From: Geobacter sp.
GTDB lineage: Bacteria > Desulfobacterota > Desulfuromonadia > Geobacterales > Pseudopelobacteraceae
NCBI GenBank assembly: GCA_009684515.1
Contig: WKKS01000005.1
Coordinates: forward strand, 124,001-188,000
Reading direction: 5' to 3'
DNA: 64,000 nucleotides
Shown here: one piece after another, positions 33,397-43,040 of the stretch
How the letters are laid out: each line of letters begins with the position of its first letter
How positions within the stretch are numbered: the stretch's first letter is position 1
The notes under the pieces: model-generated
Databases searched by the model: none
What the model saw: only the letters and a program-made list of their open reading frames with translations
Told to the model about the DNA's origin: nothing
Position numbers and translations under genes: made by a program

Positions 33397-36300
33397 CTAC
33401 CTGGTTGAAACGTTGTAGCTGCCCACATCAGACCATGCCGATACAAGTGAAGTCTTTGTCTTATCCCGTGCCTGAACGCGCCAGTAGTAAGTATAACCAG
33501 TGCTTACAGACGGAGTGTAGCTGGTGGTTGAAATCCATCCGGATGAGTATTGCACCGACGAGAACGAAGAACTTCTGCTGACCTGCACCTGATACTGAGT
33601 GCTGGCTCCGGGGTTGCCATTTAACGATGCAGCCCATTGAAGGGTTGTGGAACATGATCTGTAACAAACCAGATTCGGTTCAGGTATGAGCACTGGAACT
33701 GTCGGGGCACTACCTGCGGGAGGAGTCGTGTCGCCCGGAGGTGTTGTCCCGCCACCACCTGGTGGAGGAGTCGTCCCGCTGTTTGTCCATGGAGTCCTGG
33801 AGTTCCACTGCTGCTTGGCGTCATTGTTATCATGACATTCTGTGATACTCGACGAACTGCCGCCTTCTGAACCTCTGCCGCTATATATGCCAGGGAAGTG
33901 GCCACTTCCTCGGCCTTCAGAACCCGATTTGCTGCCGGATAACACCGGGCTGGTGTTATTGGCAACACGGCCCCTGTGGTTGGAGTCAAGGCAGTTACTG
34001 ATCATCAGGCGCGGCAGGTTTGCGTTGTGCGGCGCATGACACTTGGAGCAGGAGTAATTATGTTTGATGGTGCCGTTGGCGGTTTTCCAGCCTTTTACCG
34101 ATTCGTGAATACGGTCTTTGCTTTTCCAAGTGTGGTTGGTGCCGTTAGTCAAGGTTGATTTTGCATGGCAACCCAGGCAGAGACCTGCAAACTGATCTGC
34201 CGTCTGGGTAATATTACCCGAGGTAAAGGTATTCTGATCAATATGGAATGAAGTTGTTATCGCTGCCTGGTACGCTGCTATATCAGAACTGGTTGGTCTT
34301 GGAGCATCTTCTCTGCCCGGGCTTCCCATGCCGATATAAGCTTTGTTATCTGCGGTTGCTACATCTTCTTTGTAAGGTGAGGTCAACCAGGTGCCTTTCA
34401 ACAGCGGTACTCCGTACTGTTTGTTTGATCCCATTGTTGGACTGACGCCATGCGGGTCATGACAAGGTGTGCAGAGACCGCCAACCTGATGAGCTGGAAC
34501 GCTGGACAGGGTTGAAGATGCACCGAAATGTCCACCCTGATTTGTGAGTGTGCCTTTATAGGCATAGCGTAGTGCATATCCGAAAGTGTTATTGCCGAAA
34601 TATGCTGAATCATTATAACCCATGATCTGTTGAGTCGATCCGTAGGTCCCTTTGTATCCCCAAGGAGTAATACCGGCAGTGTCTTTCATGTGGCAATCGA
34701 AACAGATGCCTGCGCCAGGATTGTAGGAATTGTGCTCGGCAACGCTGCCGCCTGCTGCTGGTTTGTAGGACATTGCGTAACCGCCCTTGCCGGCAACGGT
34801 ATCTTTCAGGATGCCACCATTGGTGGTGGCACTGGTGTAGCTGGTGGTTGTTCCTGTTACACTGGAGCCGTGCGAGTTATGGCAATCGAAACAGAGCACG
34901 TTTGATGTGGCCATACGGTCCGTCCAGGTTTCGCTGGTATTCCAGCCGCCCTTGTTGTTGACGGCATTTCCGTGGGCAGAAAATGCTTTGGTAACATTGT
35001 TTTTTGGGGTCACGTTTGTGCCGGTGTATTTGCCCCAAGGGGTCGTGCCGGTGTCACTGAACTTGGCTGCGATGCTGTTGGCGTCCCATGCGTAGGCCGC
35101 CGGTGTTTTCCCATCGCCAAAAGGCTGGATGGTTTTGTTCGCATCATTGTGGCAACCGATACAGACTGCGTTGATCTTGGCCATTTCTGTTCTGGAGCCG
35201 TTGGCAGTGTATTGTACTGCCGTTGTTCCGGCTACGTACATGGATGGACGTGCACCTGCTCCATATATAACCAGTTCAACTGGTGATCCGGAAACGCTGG
35301 AACGGTGGTAGTTGCGGTTGATGCTGCCGTCACTGTTTGCCTCCCAGTGGCACTGGTAGCAATGTTCACCGGATGGATCTACTCCCTGAACGTGATGGGA
35401 GTTGCCACTGAATTGTGACGTGATTGCAGCACGATTGTTGATGGAGGCCGAGTGGCAGCCGAGGCAACCGCCTTTGCTTCCCCACTGTGCGAGAGAGTTG
35501 CCGTGGCAAGCTACGTTTTCACAGGTTTTTGTGGAAGGATTGTATTTGGCATTAGGGCCGGCAACAGCCGGATTAAAGACTACGTCTACACTGCCGCTCA
35601 GGTGTTTGGAAGCTGTGGCCAGGGTGTTGCCAGCTGTCGAGCTTACCGTTGTGAAGTGGCAGTTTGAACAGACAGTTGTATCGGCATATCCAGCGGTGTG
35701 ACCACCGTGGCTGTTGGCCGATGTGGCGCCGGGGCCGCCGTTGGCGTAATCAGGGGCACCCAGTGGACTCGTGATGCCATGGCAGCCGTTGCAGCCGAAT
35801 TTTGCGCCGGAGGTCCATGCGGGAGGATTTACGTAAACCAGATTGTTCTGGTTGCCGTTGGAGTGGCAGTAAAGAGTTGTACAGCTGCTTGTGTTGCTGT
35901 TGTAGGAACTGGTGCCGCCAGCCGCAGCGGTGCCGGAGAACATGACATCTTTCAGCCCGTTAACATGCTTGCTGATGTTGGTTTTGTTGTTGATGTCTAC
36001 CGTTGCTGAATGGCAAAGCACGCAGGCAAAGCCGAAGCTCAGGTGTCCGGAGTGGGCATTTGTTGCTGGAGATGCGTCATGGCAGGCGTTGCACTCGTTG
36101 GCGGTACCAATAATGCTGCCTTTTGCGTTTGCCCAGGCTGGTGTTTTGAATACGGTTACACCGCCTTTGGGTGCGCCATTACTGTGGCAGTACGTGGCTG
36201 AACAGGTTCCGTTTGCGTTGTACAGGGGCGTTGTGCCACCGGTGGCTGCCAGTGATCCGGCAGACTGTTTGAAAACCTGCTGGAAATTGCCGGTTGCGTG

Positions 36301-37647
36301 GTTATTGCCGGCATGGCACTCATTGCAGCCGAATGTGTAAGGTGCGCTTCCGGCGTGAGGAAGATGGCCGGAAAGGGATTCGTCCTTGAATACACCGGAC
36401 GTTTTATAGTCGTATTGTGAATTCTTTGCGTAACCTTGTGGCCCCCCTGCAATGTTTTGTTGCGGCGGGAAGCCGTGGCAGCCTTTGCAATCTGCCGAGA
36501 ATGAACCGGCTGAGGCGTTGTGGGTGTGGCATGAACGGCAGACATTCGAATCTGTGCTGGCATGTTCAGATGGATAGCCGGCGCTGGGTGCTGGTATTTC
36601 GTGGCAAGCTCTGCAGACGCCAAATTCCCCTGCAAAATTACTTTGAGCATCCAATTTCTGATTCAAGACTTTTCGGCGGTAGGAGTTGAGTTTTACTCCG
36701 CTGGAATAGTTCATGTAACGACGCACAAGCCAGACGTTCGGATCTGTTCCGTCGCCTGGATCAACGTGCGCAGCGTGGCAGTCAGCGCATTGGATGTTTT
36801 GTCCATTACGATTGTGAGCAGATTTGCTGGCATGGCAGTTTGTACAAATGTTGATGGCGTTAGCCTGACGGCCACGCATGTCTGTGCGTAGCAGATAGCC
36901 CTGGGATGTTGAAAGCTGGCCGAGTGAACTCGCAGCTGCTCCGTCAACCGTAGCCGAGTTGGAATCTGTAAAGTGGATGCCGTGACAGGTACTGCATATT
37001 AGTTTGCCGTTTGTCAGTTTCATTGCCGAAGTCGGGTTGGCAGGGTTGGCGTTTACCGGAAGTGGCTGATAATCAGACGGCTTCAGCTTTACCTTGGAAG
37101 TTGCGCTGGTGTAGTTGAAGTTGATTGGGTGAGTTCCGGTTTGAACATTTCTCTGTACTCGGACAGAGTGGCATTCAAAACAGAGCTGGTCACTGTCATT
37201 TGGAGAACGCATCAAATTGCCGCCAGAGAGAAGATGGTTTCCGTGGCAGCTGGCACAGCTGATTATCCCCTTTTTACTTGCATTAAGCAGAGGTATGGCC
37301 CCATTCAGAGGCAACGCCGCGCCCGCTGCGGGTGCGTTGGCTGGAGCGGCCCAGTTATGTGATGTCTGCTTCTGTACTCCTGCCGGTGCTCCCAGATCCG
37401 TGGAACCGAATGGATTTGCAATGTCCTGATTACTGAAAGCTTTAACCATGGTGTCCGGTTTGTGGCAATTTACACAAAGGTTGTTTAGACCAGTTGTGTT
37501 AGTCATGTCGTAACTGTAGCTGTTACCAGAGTTATCTGGAATGTGGCATCCGGTACATCCCAAAGTTGGGGTGTGCGGAGATTCAACCGCCAATGCCCAG
37601 GAAGACATGATTAGAACCAAAAACATTGCTACAAATACTCTTTTCAT
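33397..37647 (-). CDS. Multiheme c-type cytochrome, 26 heme motifs, with C-terminal FN3 domain
   Basis: 1416 residues with a signal peptide (cleavage near ALA|VES). By eye there are 23 CXXCH and three CX4CH motifs (CSATYCH, CTTLYCH, CENVACH) between about residue 30 and 1215. A Thr/Pro/Gly linker (about 1285-1320) then leads to a fibronectin III-like domain (STQYQVQVSRSS..., YYWRVQARDK). The region from about 760 to 1270 resembles the C-terminal part of the 2797-residue cytochrome, including the NCLDSNHRGRV element and the QQWNSRTPW end. No near neighbour is co-oriented immediately upstream, so it is likely monocistronic. The FN3 tail could anchor or dock the cytochrome on the cell surface; this is inferred. 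Confidence 0.92.
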   Translation of the reverse strand: MKRVFVAMFLVLIMSSWALAVESPHTPTLGCTGCHIPDNSGNSYSYDMTNTTGLNNLCVNCHKPDTMVKAFSNQDIANPFGSTDLGAPAGVQKQTSHNWAAPANAPAAGAALPLNGAIPLLNASKKGIISCASCHGNHLLSGGNLMRSPNDSDQLCFECHSVRVQRNVQTGTHPINFNYTSATSKVKLKPSDYQPLPVNANPANPTSAMKLTNGKLICSTCHGIHFTDSNSATVDGAAASSLGQLSTSQGYLLRTDMRGRQANAINICTNCHASKSAHNRNGQNIQCADCHAAHVDPGDGTDPNVWLVRRYMNYSSGVKLNSYRRKVLNQKLDAQSNFAGEFGVCRACHEIPAPSAGYPSEHASTDSNVCRSCHTHNASAGSFSADCKGCHGFPPQQNIAGGPQGYAKNSQYDYKTSGVFKDESLSGHLPHAGSAPYTFGCNECHAGNNHATGNFQQVFKQSAGSLAATGGTTPLYNANGTCSATYCHSNGAPKGGVTVFKTPAWANAKGSIIGTANECNACHDASPATNAHSGHLSFGFACVLCHSATVDINNKTNISKHVNGLKDVMFSGTAAAGGTSSYNSNTSSCTTLYCHSNGNQNNLVYVNPPAWTSGAKFGCNGCHGITSPLGAPDYANGGPGATSANSHGGHTAGYADTTVCSNCHFTTVSSTAGNTLATASKHLSGSVDVVFNPAVAGPNAKYNPSTKTCENVACHGNSLAQWGSKGGCLGCHSASINNRAAITSQFSGNSHHVQGVDPSGEHCYQCHWEANSDGSINRNYHRSSVSGSPVELVIYGAGARPSMYVAGTTAVQYTANGSRTEMAKINAVCIGCHNDANKTIQPFGDGKTPAAYAWDANSIAAKFSDTGTTPWGKYTGTNVTPKNNVTKAFSAHGNAVNNKGGWNTSETWTDRMATSNVLCFDCHNSHGSSVTGTTTSYTSATTNGGILKDTVAGKGGYAMSYKPAAGGSVAEHNSYNPGAGICFDCHMKDTAGITPWGYKGTYGSTQQIMGYNDSAYFGNNTFGYALRYAYKGTLTNQGGHFGASSTLSSVPAHQVGGLCTPCHDPHGVSPTMGSNKQYGVPLLKGTWLTSPYKEDVATADNKAYIGMGSPGREDAPRPTSSDIAAYQAAITTSFHIDQNTFTSGNITQTADQFAGLCLGCHAKSTLTNGTNHTWKSKDRIHESVKGWKTANGTIKHNYSCSKCHAPHNANLPRLMISNCLDSNHRGRVANNTSPVLSGSKSGSEGRGSGHFPGIYSGRGSEGGSSSSITECHDNNDAKQQWNSRTPWTNSGTTPPPGGGGTTPPGDTTPPAGSAPTVPVLIPEPNLVCYRSCSTTLQWAASLNGNPGASTQYQVQVSRSSSFSSVQYSSGWISTTSYTPSVSTGYTYYWRVQARDKTKTSLVSAWSDVGSYNVSTR

Positions 37648-38250
37648 AATGTAACTCCCGAAAGGTATTTTACAGATACGTTAATTTCAAAAATGAGTGC
37701 AATTGCCTGTCAAAGTCTAATGTAAAAACTCACAAGCTGATTTCAATTATTGTGCCAAGCTATAATGTGATGAAATCATTTGTTTTAAATGTCAATAGGT
37801 TTAACAGTGTAAATTATATGGACAATTTAGATTGCGTAGTCTGATAGCGTAATATTAAAAATACTGTTGTGATTCCCAAGGGTAAGGGCTCCCATGACCA
37901 GATTGTATACGTAAAAAAGTGTAAAATATTTCGACAAGGTTTGGTGGGTTATTGCTGGTAAAATGTATGGTGTCTTGCCGATGTGGGTATAACGTACTGA
38001 AATACTGTGATTGATTGGGTTTAGTGCGTTCTCCTCTGCCAGTGGAGCATCGCAAGCCTCACCTAAATAAACATGTTTGCAACTGTCGTCTTACTGGCAA
38101 TTATTTTGTAAACCGGAGAGAAAATACACGACGGGATATTAATTAACAAGGCTAATGTTAGTACCTTGTCAATTGATGCAGCAAAATAATGTTAATTATA
38201 ATTTGCTGATACGTGTTGTTCTGCTTGTCGGAACGACGGTTCGATTGTTG
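37648..38250. other. Gene-poor AT-rich region upstream of the cytochrome at 33397
   Basis: About 600 bp without a supported gene. A minus-strand frame at 37855-38055 has no SD and no recognisable content. The minus-strand sequence at 37742-37758 reads TTGGCAC-N5-TTGA, which resembles a sigma-54 -24/-12 site but lacks the -12 GC, so it is only a weak candidate. Nothing else stands out. Confidence 0.45.
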
Positions 38251-40917
38251 TCATCGTTTTCCATAAATGTTCAGTAATGCCGGTAAGAAAACCAGAAACA
38301 CAGATACGCTTGCGATCATCCCGAGCGACATAACCGCTCCAATGCTGAAGACTCCCTGGTGGTGCGCCACCATTAGTGCTCCAAAACTGAAAAGGATTGT
38401 CAAGGCGTTTAGGAATACTCCGATACCGGCGCTGCGGGTAACCACCTGGCCTGAAGTCTCGTTGCCCTGACGATAACGGTTTATTATGTAGATGGCCGAG
38501 TCTATTCCAACCCCGAGAATTAACGGCAGCACGATGATGTTAGCCGAGTTGAAGCTTACTCCCATCAGTCGCATTCCGCCGATCATCATAAGTAGTCCCG
38601 CTGCCAGTGGAAAAGTGCCCAGCAGGGCATAACGAATGCTTTTGAAGTTTATCAACAGGATGACGGCGATGCCGATAAAGGCGTAGATGAATGCCTTGAG
38701 ATAAGCGTCACGCAGCACGGACAACGATTCAAAAACCATTACCGGTTCGCCGGTGATGTTGGGGATAACCCTTTTGACCTGTGTTACGAACTCTTGCAGC
38801 GGTTCTCTCTCAAATATTTCCTTTTTAGCTGCTACCTGCAATAGAATCTTACCGTTTTTACCTACAAAGCGCTGCATCAGCTGAGGTGGCACATCAGACT
38901 CCGCTACTTTTGAGGCTCCCAGGCTTTCTTTCAGCATCTTGAGTTTGTCGGGCAGTTCGGCGAACATGCTTCCCTGGAAATCACGCAGCATGCCAAGCGC
39001 GTTGTTGTCCTTTTCCTTTTCAAGCGTCTTGAAAAAAACATCCAATGTTGTTAGGAAGGCTCCGACAGATTTCGCCTCTGGCGCCTTGCGGTTCGTCAGG
39101 GTTTGCTCAAGTTTTGCAACGCGGTCCCGGAAGTTTTCAAAGACAGTCGGCAGTGCCATAGCCTGCAGGTTTTCTTCGTACGGCACTGGAACTACATCGG
39201 CGAGTGTTTTCTTCAGCGCCGCCAATTCAGCCAGTTTCTCATTCTGCTGGTCCGGAACTAAGGTCAACGGGCTGACGACATGGTCGACGGTTGAAAGCTT
39301 TTCCAGTTGTTTGGTCAGATCGAGGGCCTCAGCTTTATCTTTTGCTGTGACTACGGCAAAATAACCGGAGTTTTCCTTGCTGCGCATCAGCCTGTATGCA
39401 TATTCAACCGACTGGAGTCCCTTGGCTTGCAGATTCATCAGGTTGTAGTCAAAACGCATCGTCAGGGTAGGGTAGAGGCAGATCAGTGACAGAAACAGTG
39501 TTACGGCAATAACTGCCCGTGGTTTTGAAAAGATTGCCAGGAAGAATGGGCGCTCTGAAAGTGATCGTGTTTGTTTTTCTGTTACTGTTCTGGTTGGAGT
39601 GCGGAACCGCTCCAGGAGCACCAGCATGGCTGGAAGTACTGTAAAGGTGGCAATTACACAGATAACTATGCCACCGGCGGCAATAGTGCCAAGTTCGGCG
39701 ATCCCCTTGAAATCCGTTAAGATAAAGGTGATAAAGGCCATTGAAGTGGTAGCAGCTGCCAGTGTGATGGATCGGAGGTTAGTTGCCAGTGCTGTCTCAA
39801 TAGCAGACGGTCCCTCCGCTCCGTTCCCCAGTTCTTCCTGGTAGCGTAATATGACTTGAATACCGTATTCAATGCCGAGTCCGATCAGCATGATTGCGAA
39901 TACCATCGAGAGGATATTAAGATGCCCCACAGCCAGTGTGGCAAAACCGAAGGATAGACAAATTCCGACTATCAGTGAAACCATCGCTGCTATTACGTTC
40001 AGCAGGCCGCGGAATGCAAAAAACAGCAGTGCAACGGTAAGCGACAGAGAGAGTATTGTGGCGATTTCTATATCGCGTTGACTGGTGGCCATCTCTTCGT
40101 ATTCAAGCACAGGAACGCCGGTCAAGCCGCCTTTGACACCCTTAAACTCCGGTCGTTTCAATGTTTCATCAAGAGCAATTCTGGCCGCCTTGATTGACTT
40201 TTCGGAGGCGACAAAGCTTCCTTCTTCCTTGACCGGCAGCATTGTGATGACCTGCTGCTTGCCGGCACTCTCCAGCATGGAAGGCTTGCCGCTGCTATTT
40301 CCTTTTAGAAAAGAGTCCATCGAAAGCCCGCTGGTTTTGCCATCAAAGGACTTAAAACCCTTGTCCAGCGTGGTCAGCATAAATGTCAGACTTTGAAGTG
40401 AGGATGGATCACCGCTTTTTAGATAAGAATCAATCTGTCCGGTCAAGCTCGTGAAAAGGGTCTGTACAGAGGGGGCTGCCGACAAATCCTTCAGTACCGG
40501 AGCCGACATAGTCAGAGTGTGGCGCAGCGATTTGATTTCGTCCAACGGCATGAAGAGCAAACCGTTTTTTCTGAAGAATGGCAGGCCGCCCGGATAGAAA
40601 ACTTCGCGGAAAAGCGCACTGTCATTTTTTAATCTGGCATGCAGAGCATCGGCAGCCTTGGTCGATTTCTCGGCATCTTCCGACTCAATAACAGCAACAA
40701 TTTCTTCCTGATCGCCGAACTCGGCCCGGTAGGCTCGATAATCAACCTGAAAAGAGGCGTTTCTGGGCATAAGATCATCACGGCCGGTCAGGAACTCCAT
40801 GTTGTTATATGTATATATTACGGACGCAATCGAAAGCAGGAGAGCCAGAGCCAAAATCAGACGTGGTCGGGCGGCAACGAAGGCGAATAGACGGCTTTTA
40901 TCGCTGTTTGGGGACAC
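38251..40917 (-). CDS. hpnN: RND/MMPL-family transporter, HpnN-like
   Basis: 888 residues from the GTG at 40917, which has AAAGGAG 7 nt upstream; a further upstream GTG at 40959 would place that SD inside the gene and is less likely. A first transmembrane helix (about 20-38) precedes a large periplasmic domain. Helix bundles follow at about 275-450, a second helix and periplasmic domain at about 465-730, and the last bundle at about 735-885. MMPL-type signatures are IMLIGLGIEYGIQVILRYQEE and LPLILGVGIDSAIYIINRY. Length and layout fit the hopanoid-associated HpnN family, which moves hopanoids to the outer membrane; no other hpn genes are in the window, so specificity is inferred. Confidence 0.8.
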   Translation of the reverse strand: MSPNSDKSRLFAFVAARPRLILALALLLSIASVIYTYNNMEFLTGRDDLMPRNASFQVDYRAYRAEFGDQEEIVAVIESEDAEKSTKAADALHARLKNDSALFREVFYPGGLPFFRKNGLLFMPLDEIKSLRHTLTMSAPVLKDLSAAPSVQTLFTSLTGQIDSYLKSGDPSSLQSLTFMLTTLDKGFKSFDGKTSGLSMDSFLKGNSSGKPSMLESAGKQQVITMLPVKEEGSFVASEKSIKAARIALDETLKRPEFKGVKGGLTGVPVLEYEEMATSQRDIEIATILSLSLTVALLFFAFRGLLNVIAAMVSLIVGICLSFGFATLAVGHLNILSMVFAIMLIGLGIEYGIQVILRYQEELGNGAEGPSAIETALATNLRSITLAAATTSMAFITFILTDFKGIAELGTIAAGGIVICVIATFTVLPAMLVLLERFRTPTRTVTEKQTRSLSERPFFLAIFSKPRAVIAVTLFLSLICLYPTLTMRFDYNLMNLQAKGLQSVEYAYRLMRSKENSGYFAVVTAKDKAEALDLTKQLEKLSTVDHVVSPLTLVPDQQNEKLAELAALKKTLADVVPVPYEENLQAMALPTVFENFRDRVAKLEQTLTNRKAPEAKSVGAFLTTLDVFFKTLEKEKDNNALGMLRDFQGSMFAELPDKLKMLKESLGASKVAESDVPPQLMQRFVGKNGKILLQVAAKKEIFEREPLQEFVTQVKRVIPNITGEPVMVFESLSVLRDAYLKAFIYAFIGIAVILLINFKSIRYALLGTFPLAAGLLMMIGGMRLMGVSFNSANIIVLPLILGVGIDSAIYIINRYRQGNETSGQVVTRSAGIGVFLNALTILFSFGALMVAHHQGVFSIGAVMSLGMIASVSVFLVFLPALLNIYGKR

Positions 40918-41031
40918 AAAGTACTCCTTTGGGAGGAAATCAACTCTTCTCAATAGCACTCAAAAGCCTAAAAAGTCAATTGTAGTAAGGTTGTGGATAG
41001 TGGTATTCAGTTCCCACGAAAAGGAGTGAGC

Positions 41032-41433
41032 ATGAGAATAGAAGAGCTGAAGGTGATTTCAAACCGCAGAACGCAGTTCGTCCCAATTACGGAAAAAATT
41101 GTCGAATGCGTGGCAAGCAATGGTTGGAAGGATGGAGTTCTGACGCTTTTTGTGCCGCATACAACAGCGGCAATTACAATTAATGAAAATGCTGACCCGG
41201 ATGTGGCCCTGGATATGGAATCATTCAGCGACCAGTTGATCCCGCAAAGTACGCATTTTCGCCACTCTGAGGGTAATTCCGATGCGCACATCAAGGCCAG
41301 TTTTTACGGATCCTCTTTGCAGATAATTGTGAGGAGCGGCAAAATGTGGATGGGCATTTGGCAGGGCATCTACTTTTGCGAATTTGATGGGCCGCGTGAA
41401 CGCAAGCTATTTCTGGCTTTTTCCCGAGATTGA
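41032..41433 (+). CDS. yjbQ: YjbQ/UPF0047 family protein
   Basis: 133 residues from the ATG at 41032, chosen because AAAGGAGTGAGC directly precedes it; an upstream in-frame ATG at 40993 would place the SD within the gene. Family signatures are VPHTTAAITINENADPDV, HSEGNSDAHIKASFYGSS and the C-terminal GIWQGIYFCEFDGPRERK. Members have weak secondary thiamine-phosphate synthase activity, but the physiological role is unsettled. The gene is divergent from hpnN and ends 12 bp from the converging Pro-rich gene. Confidence 0.9.
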   Translation: MRIEELKVISNRRTQFVPITEKIVECVASNGWKDGVLTLFVPHTTAAITINENADPDVALDMESFSDQLIPQSTHFRHSEGNSDAHIKASFYGSSLQIIVRSGKMWMGIWQGIYFCEFDGPRERKLFLAFSRD

Positions 41434-41445
41434 CAAACATAAATG

Positions 41446-41943
41446 TTACTTGGGCACCTCCAGTTCTTCCGGAGGCTCATTTGGAATGATCGGATTAGTG
41501 TGTAACTGTTGCGGCACTTCTTGAATGGTTTCGTCAGCGGTCGGAGCAGGTTGTGCATCGGGCACAGGCTCTTCAGTTAATGGAGGAGCATCTACAGTTG
41601 GTTCGATTGCAGGCGTGGGAACCTCCGTCTGGAGATCGGTTGGTATTTCGACCGGGTTTTGTGCTCCCGGCGGTGCCTCGACCGGCACAGCCACTTCCGG
41701 CTGAATATCTGCGGTTGGCTGGATTTGCTGTTCCGGTTGTGGAACAGGTTCTATGTGCTGAGGCGGTTCTTCTGGCGGGAAGACCGGTTGGTTATGTTCT
41801 GACAACTCAGTGTTAGCCAGGTCTGGCTGAGGCCACTCTGATTCAGCGAAGCTGATAACAGGCATTAAAAAAACAATCGTTGAAATCAGAGCCAAATACT
41901 TCTGTCTGAATGTGTTTATTGGGGAATTATTGTTGTTTGTCAT
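41446..41943 (-). CDS. Exported Pro/Glu-rich protein
   Basis: 165 residues from the ATG at 41943, which has GGGAGG upstream and overlaps the end of the parvulin gene by 17 bp, indicating translational coupling. The N-terminal hydrophobic segment (YLALISTIVFLMPVISFAES) is a signal peptide or anchor. The rest is low complexity, with about a fifth proline and many Glu, Gln, Thr and Val, resembling periplasm-spanning or cell-wall linkers. No domain recognised. It is likely an extended periplasmic protein working with the coupled parvulin. Confidence 0.75.
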   Translation of the reverse strand: MTNNNNSPINTFRQKYLALISTIVFLMPVISFAESEWPQPDLANTELSEHNQPVFPPEEPPQHIEPVPQPEQQIQPTADIQPEVAVPVEAPPGAQNPVEIPTDLQTEVPTPAIEPTVDAPPLTEEPVPDAQPAPTADETIQEVPQQLHTNPIIPNEPPEELEVPK

Positions 41944-42841
41944 TGCCCGCCTCCCCATCGTTTTTGCCGCTTATTCTATCTGCAAAAACTTCCACTCCTG
42001 CGTTTTTAGAAGCTGTTTCCATGAATTCCTGTAATCTTGTTGCTTCATAATCACTCTGCAATTTTTTGCGAATGTATTCCCTGGCTTCATCAAAGGTAGC
42101 GGTGCGTTTTTCTCTGCGTTCGTCGATCTTGATAATGTGATAGCCGTATGGGGTTTCTACGACGCCACTTATGTCGCCACTTTTGAGGGCGAAGGCCGCT
42201 TTTTCAAACTCCTCTGAACTTGTGGCGCCAGGTGAAAGAGTTCCGAGTTCGCCACCTTTTTTTCCGGAATCAATATCGTCGGAAGCTTCCTGGGCCACCT
42301 TGGCAAAATCTTCGCCTTTTTTCAGGCGTTCCAGCAGGGTTTCAGCTTTCAAAAAAGATGTATTTTTATCTTCAGCCATCATCTCCTTGGTCGCCTCGAT
42401 GAAGATGTGGCGTACTTTGATCTGCTCCGGAATCAAAAACTTGCCCGTGTTTTCCTTGTAATATTTCTTTAACTCATCATCCGTGACCGTTACTTTCGCA
42501 GCAACCACTTTAATCAAATATTCTCGGGCGATGTAGTCGTCAATAACATGGCCGAGTTGTTCTACCACATCCGGTTTTCTGTCAAAGCCCTCTTTCCTGG
42601 CTAGCGCTACAACGGCCTTCTGAGTCAGCAATTGTTTGACAAGGTTTACCTTCAGCGCTGGTTCGTCCCGAAGCTTATTCTGGATATCTACCGGTTGCGC
42701 GGCGACAAGTCTCTCCAGATCGGCTGCTCTGATGGTGTAATCAGTACTTTTGCCAACCACCGGGTTGATTTCATCAGCTTTGGCAATGCCATTTAGGGCG
42801 GCAAGCAGGAAAGTCGTACCTATGGCCAGTTTTACAAACAT
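41927..42841 (-). CDS. Exported parvulin-type peptidyl-prolyl isomerase (foldase)
   Basis: 304 residues with a signal peptide (cleavage near AKA|DE). A SurA/PrsA-like N-terminal domain (about 35-130) is followed by a parvulin domain at about 138-240 with IKVRHIFIEA, GGELGTLSPGAT and FALKSGDISGVVETPYGYHIIKI. The C-terminal tail is charged. CCAGGAGA precedes the ATG. It is distinct from the parvulin at 28131 and overlaps the downstream Pro-rich gene. Function: folding of proteins crossing the periplasm; clients unknown. Confidence 0.9.
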   Translation of the reverse strand: MFVKLAIGTTFLLAALNGIAKADEINPVVGKSTDYTIRAADLERLVAAQPVDIQNKLRDEPALKVNLVKQLLTQKAVVALARKEGFDRKPDVVEQLGHVIDDYIAREYLIKVVAAKVTVTDDELKKYYKENTGKFLIPEQIKVRHIFIEATKEMMAEDKNTSFLKAETLLERLKKGEDFAKVAQEASDDIDSGKKGGELGTLSPGATSSEEFEKAAFALKSGDISGVVETPYGYHIIKIDERREKRTATFDEAREYIRKKLQSDYEATRLQEFMETASKNAGVEVFADRISGKNDGEAGNDKQQ

Positions 42842-43040
42842 TTCATTCTCCTGGTAGGGTTTAATAATGTCGTTCAGGTAACGTCAGGTTGCGATGAGTT
42901 GTGGATGTGATCCAAAAATTTAACAGACTTGTGGAGAATAATGTCAAACAGGATGAAAACTGTCAATTGGATATGCTCAATAAAATGCTAAGGGAAAATC
43001 ACTTTATTAAGAAGTGATGAATACATGATTTTACTGCGAT

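Noticed and set aside
37742..37758. Possible sigma-54 promoter (TTGGCAC-N5-TTGA)
   Set aside because: The invariant -12 GC is GA here, and no activator site is evident.
37855..38055. Minus-strand 66-codon frame upstream of the cytochrome
   Set aside because: No SD, no recognisable domain and unusual composition; treated as chance.
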